Below, piece by piece: positions 25,326-26,969 of a DNA stretch of 26,969 nucleotides. Location: the NCBI GenBank assembly GCA_003577005.1, contig QEUW01000056.1:1-26969 (forward strand), written 5' to 3'. Source of the stretch: Chloroflexota bacterium. GTDB lineage: Bacteria; Chloroflexota; Anaerolineae; Caldilineales; Caldilineaceae. The notes below the pieces were generated by a model, which had not been told where the DNA came from, did not search any database, and saw only the letters and a program-made list of their open reading frames with translations. The stretch's first letter is position 1; every line of letters starts with the position of its first letter. The position numbers and the translations under genes are program-made.

Positions 25326-25595
25326 TCACTCCGTACGGGTCGCCTGGCGGGCGCGCTTTACCAACGCCACGATCTCGTCATTCGAGAGTGTTCGCTTGGG
25401 AAACCCAGCCTGGATTGCCTGCTGGATCGCCGCCCGCGTGGCCGCAAAGCGAGCACGCCGCTGTGGATCACGCAAGAGGGCGGGAATCGAAGGGAGCCGC
25501 ACAATCATCACCTGCTCTCCCACCGGCAGATCCGCCGGCACTTTGACTGTATGGTCAGCTTCGACCGTACCAACCACCATCATTGTCCCATTCAT
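25326..25595 (-). CDS. Small partner of the PIN toxin, putative antitoxin
   Basis: 89 residues; AAAGGAAG lies 7-8 nt before the ATG. The N-terminus (MVVGTVEADHTVKVPADLPVGEQVMIV, in part TVEADHTVKVPADLPVGEQV) resembles the beta-strand opening of small swapped-hairpin antitoxins, and the C-terminus is helical and charged (RRARFAATRAAIQQAIQAGF, LSNDEIVALVKRARQ). This N-terminal DNA-binding-like part plus helical tail and the 6-nt spacing to a PIN gene suggest the antitoxin, by position. I do not assign a named family. Confidence 0.75.
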   Translation of the reverse strand: MNGTMMVVGTVEADHTVKVPADLPVGEQVMIVRLPSIPALLRDPQRRARFAATRAAIQQAIQAGFPKRTLSNDEIVALVKRARQATRTE

Positions 25596-25649
25596 TGCTT
25601 ACTTCCTTTGCTGCAAACCGTCAATCGACCGGACGGACTCATCAGGAAG

Positions 25650-25658
25650 AGTATACCA
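25650..25658 (-). promoter_or_regulatory. Extended -10 promoter element for the PIN toxin operon
   Basis: The minus strand reads TGGTATACT, an extended -10 (TG then TATACT), about 55 nt before the start of the small gene at 25595. The -35 is poor (TTGTCG with a 19-bp spacer), which is acceptable for an extended -10 promoter. Confidence 0.45.
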
Positions 25659-25687
25659 CACCCAATCGGCCCGGCGACAAGTGAGGA

Positions 25688-25696
25688 GTAACCAAT
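25688..25696. repeat. Left target-site duplication GTAACCAAT
   Basis: Identical to 25861-25869 at the other end of the MITE. The 9-bp length limits which transposase families could have moved the element. Confidence 0.75.
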
Positions 25697-25860
25697 GGGT
25701 GCGTCCAGAATTTGGGGCGAAAATTGAGCGGCCCAAGCATTCCGGGAAAGGGCCGGAGCCAGCTTGTCTGACCGGCGCATCTCTGGCCCTTTCCCGGAAT
25801 GCGGGTTCCAGCGGGCAAGATGGCATCTTGTCCTACTCGCCCCAAATTTCGGACACACCC
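25697..25860. mobile_element. 164-bp MITE with 24-bp terminal inverted repeats
   Basis: The first 24 bp begin GGGTGCGTCC and contain AATTTGGGGCGA; the last 24 bp read inward as GGGTGTGTCC and AATTTGGGGCGA, 21 of 24 matching. The element is flanked on both sides by the same 9 bp, GTAACCAAT (25688-25696 and 25861-25869), a clean target-site duplication. Inside are a perfect 18-bp inverted repeat (25737-25754 with 25785-25802) and the palindrome CAAGATGGCATCTTG (25816-25830). No protein is encoded, so a transposase must act in trans. Confidence 0.85.
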
Positions 25861-25869
25861 GTAACCAAT
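25861..25869. repeat. Right target-site duplication GTAACCAAT
   Basis: Identical to 25688-25696. It runs directly into the heptamer tract that the MITE interrupted. Confidence 0.75.
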
Positions 25870-25892
25870 GACCAATGACTAGTGACCAGTAA
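25865..25892. repeat. Four tandem heptamers (CCAATGA family)
   Basis: Units are CCAATGA, CCAATGA, CTAGTGA, CCAGTAA. To the left of the MITE, AGTGAGG AGTAACC AAT continues the same 7-bp rhythm, so the MITE landed inside a longer heptamer tract. Confidence 0.75.
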
Positions 25893-25909
25893 CAGGAGCA
25901 CAGCATGAC

Positions 25910-25961
25910 CAAACCCACCCGCTGCCGCATCCGGCAGCCGCCAACCGCCCATCCGTTCCCT
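25910..25961. repeat. 52-bp dispersed repeat, copy 2
   Basis: Matches 24703-24754 at 49 of 52 positions in the same orientation, with the GCTGCCG-CATC-CGGCAGC hairpin conserved. Confidence 0.85.
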
Positions 25962-26053
25962 GGTGCGATGCACCTGCAAGGTGCGTTGCACCTCAGGAAT
26001 GCCCGGCGGCCCAGGCGGCCCAGGTGCATCGCACTCTTCGAGTGCAACGCACC
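25962..26053. repeat. Cluster of GGTGCGATGCAC / GGTGCGTTGCAC palindromic words
   Basis: Left part: GGTGCGATGCACC then GGTGCGTTGCACC. Right part: GGTGCATCGCAC and GTGCAACGCACC, the same two words inverted. The 92-bp segment can fold as a long hairpin or as separate small ones. The same words occur at 7895-7978. Confidence 0.7.
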
Positions 26054-26174
26054 GGCTCTTTTCTTTCCGAAGGACCAACCGATGAACCAACCGCCAATCG
26101 ATCATTCAACACAGACCTTTGATCAGTACCAAGTGGGCGCACAGCGCCAGCACAACCAACGAAAGGATTCACAC

Positions 26175-26969
26175 ATGGACACGCGTTTCACCCAACTACT
26201 GCGCAACCGGCTGGGCATCGTCTTCACCCGGAAGCTCAATACGCTCCTCCTCATTCTAACCCTGCTCACCGCCGCCACCATCCCGGCGGCGGCCCAGGTC
26301 GGCATCGGCACGACCAACCCGGACCCCTCGGCCATTCTCGACCTGCAAGCCAGCAACCAGGGTATGCTCTTTCCTCGCGTCGCCCTCACCGGCGCCGGCG
26401 ACACAACCACCGTCCCCGACCCTGCCACCAGCCTGGTGGTCTACAACACGGCCACGGCCGGCAACATCACGCCGGGTTTCTATTACTGGAACGGCGCCGC
26501 CTGGGCATCGATGGCCAGCCCCGTGGGTCACACCGACGTGAATGCCAGCGACAAGGATGTGTTGCTCTATGATGCAACCACCTCGCAATGGAAAGCTGCC
26601 CCGAAAGAAGAGTTTCTGCCGGCTTTCCAGATCCCATCTCTCCTGTTCGTCGCTGAGAGCACTCAGACGTTCTACACTGGCAATAACGGCAGCATTAAAG
26701 TACCGGCGTATAACGGCGATGTCTACAACCCCAGCGGCGCTCTCGACAATGTAGTGGGCGAATTTGTGGTGCAGGAAACAGGTTACTACGACATCAGCGC
26801 CAACGCGGTGGTTGGCGCGAATAATAGCGGCACCGGTGGTTTCTTCATCACAAGCGTCTCGAAAGGAGGACTGGCCATGTTCGCCGTAACGATGCCGAAC
26901 GGGTGGACGCCCGAATATCCGAACATCCGCTATGTCGGGCGCCTCGAGGCCGGTGATCACGTTTATGTT
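26175..26969 (+). CDS. Secreted protein with Bacteroidota-type N-terminus and C1q/TNF-like domain (partial)
   Basis: 265 residues are visible; the frame is open at the right edge. The signal peptide ends PAAA-Q after the hydrophobic LNTLLLILTLLTAATI. The mature start VGIGTTNPDPSAILDLQASN with GMLFPRVALTGAGDT, TSLVVYNT and GFYYWNGAAWA is the signature found after the signal peptide in many Bacteroidota adhesin or fibre-like proteins. From about residue 155 (LLFVAESTQTFYT) to the edge, beta strands such as NVVGEFVVQETGYYDISANA resemble a C1q/TNF-like jelly roll. The ATG at 26175 has AAAGGAT 8 nt upstream. An in-frame ATG at 26082, with AAGGA 8 nt upstream, would add 31 polar residues before the signal and is less likely. 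Function is unknown; a trimeric surface or secreted binding protein is inferred. Confidence 0.82.
   Translation, partial: MDTRFTQLLRNRLGIVFTRKLNTLLLILTLLTAATIPAAAQVGIGTTNPDPSAILDLQASNQGMLFPRVALTGAGDTTTVPDPATSLVVYNTATAGNITPGFYYWNGAAWASMASPVGHTDVNASDKDVLLYDATTSQWKAAPKEEFLPAFQIPSLLFVAESTQTFYTGNNGSIKVPAYNGDVYNPSGALDNVVGEFVVQETGYYDISANAVVGANNSGTGGFFITSVSKGGLAMFAVTMPNGWTPEYPNIRYVGRLEAGDHVYV

Larger units (their letters stand above)
25596..26081. other. Gene-free region made of repeats and a MITE
   Basis: Almost the entire interval is repeats: promoter of the PIN pair, the MITE (25697-25860), heptamers (25865-25892), the second 52-bp repeat (25910-25961) and the GGTGCGATGCACC-type palindromes (25962-26053). 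Reading frames across it on the minus strand are by-products of these repeats. Confidence 0.7.

Noticed and set aside
25631..25645. Minus strand reads CTGATGAGTCC, the start of a hammerhead ribozyme core
   Set aside because: The GAAA box after stem II and the third stem with a cleavage triplet are missing; it is most likely chance in a promoter leader.
25990..26020. Minus-strand frame encoding PGPPGPPG, like collagen triplets
   Set aside because: It arises from GGCGGCCCA repeated twice in a non-coding palindromic repeat; the frame has no ribosome site and no other collagen-like sequence.
25592..26105. Minus-strand frames of 90 and 151 codons
   Set aside because: They traverse the MITE, heptamers and palindromes; the coding appearance comes from repeats.

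Overview
The window looks like a chromosomal segment of a Chloroflexota bacterium, most likely of the Anaerolineae/Caldilineae type. This is an inference from content: a long winged-helix/BTAD/NB-ARC/WD40 regulator, Thr/Pro-rich surface lipoproteins with PA14 and SH3 domains, small toxin-antitoxin pairs, and many small palindromic intergenic repeats. The DNA is moderately GC-rich. I see no rRNA, tRNA, CRISPR array, phage module or intact insertion sequence.

Layout. Positions 1-5468 (minus) hold two probably co-transcribed lipoprotein genes: a Thr/Pro-rich lipoprotein with two FxLYD-like domains, then a large alpha-2-macroglobulin (A2M) with an intact thioester, cut by the left edge. On the plus strand from a good sigma70-type promoter at 5646-5674 come yggS, proC and yggT, a classic housekeeping trio. 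After a 540-bp gap with a MITE-like element comes pncB (8193-9746), behind a palindrome that overlaps its likely promoter. Minus-strand osmC-like peroxidase (9922-10377) follows, then a strong terminator and a 1219-residue lipoprotein with one SH3b, three PA14 and four copies of an unassigned 100-residue repeat (10617-14276). Three small membrane proteins and pgi (14513-17426) lie on the minus strand. A gamma-glutamylcyclotransferase-like gene and an orphan ABC ATPase lie on the plus strand (17560-19195).

From 19.4 kb onward the region is accessory in character. A Phd/RelE-type toxin-antitoxin pair sits behind a perfect TTGACA-17-TATAAT promoter. It converges on, and overlaps, the 1358-residue WD40 regulator (19991-24067). 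An 820-bp gene-free stretch full of hairpins leads to a PIN-domain toxin and its small partner (24888-25595). A 164-bp MITE with a 9-bp target duplication is inserted in a heptamer repeat tract (25688-25892). The right edge holds the start of a secreted protein with a Bacteroidota-style N-terminal signature and a C1q/TNF-like domain.

Most noteworthy: (1) the A2M carries a hydrophobic hairpin ending in a second lipobox exactly where eukaryotic A2Ms have the bait region; (2) five loci carry degenerate 7-bp tandem repeats of different sequence, two of them as inverted arrays, one lying in frame inside the WD40 gene; (3) a well-preserved MITE is present. No single locus is clearly a new defence or metabolic system. 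The strongest candidates for something undescribed are the A2M architecture and the heptamer/palindrome repeat ecology.
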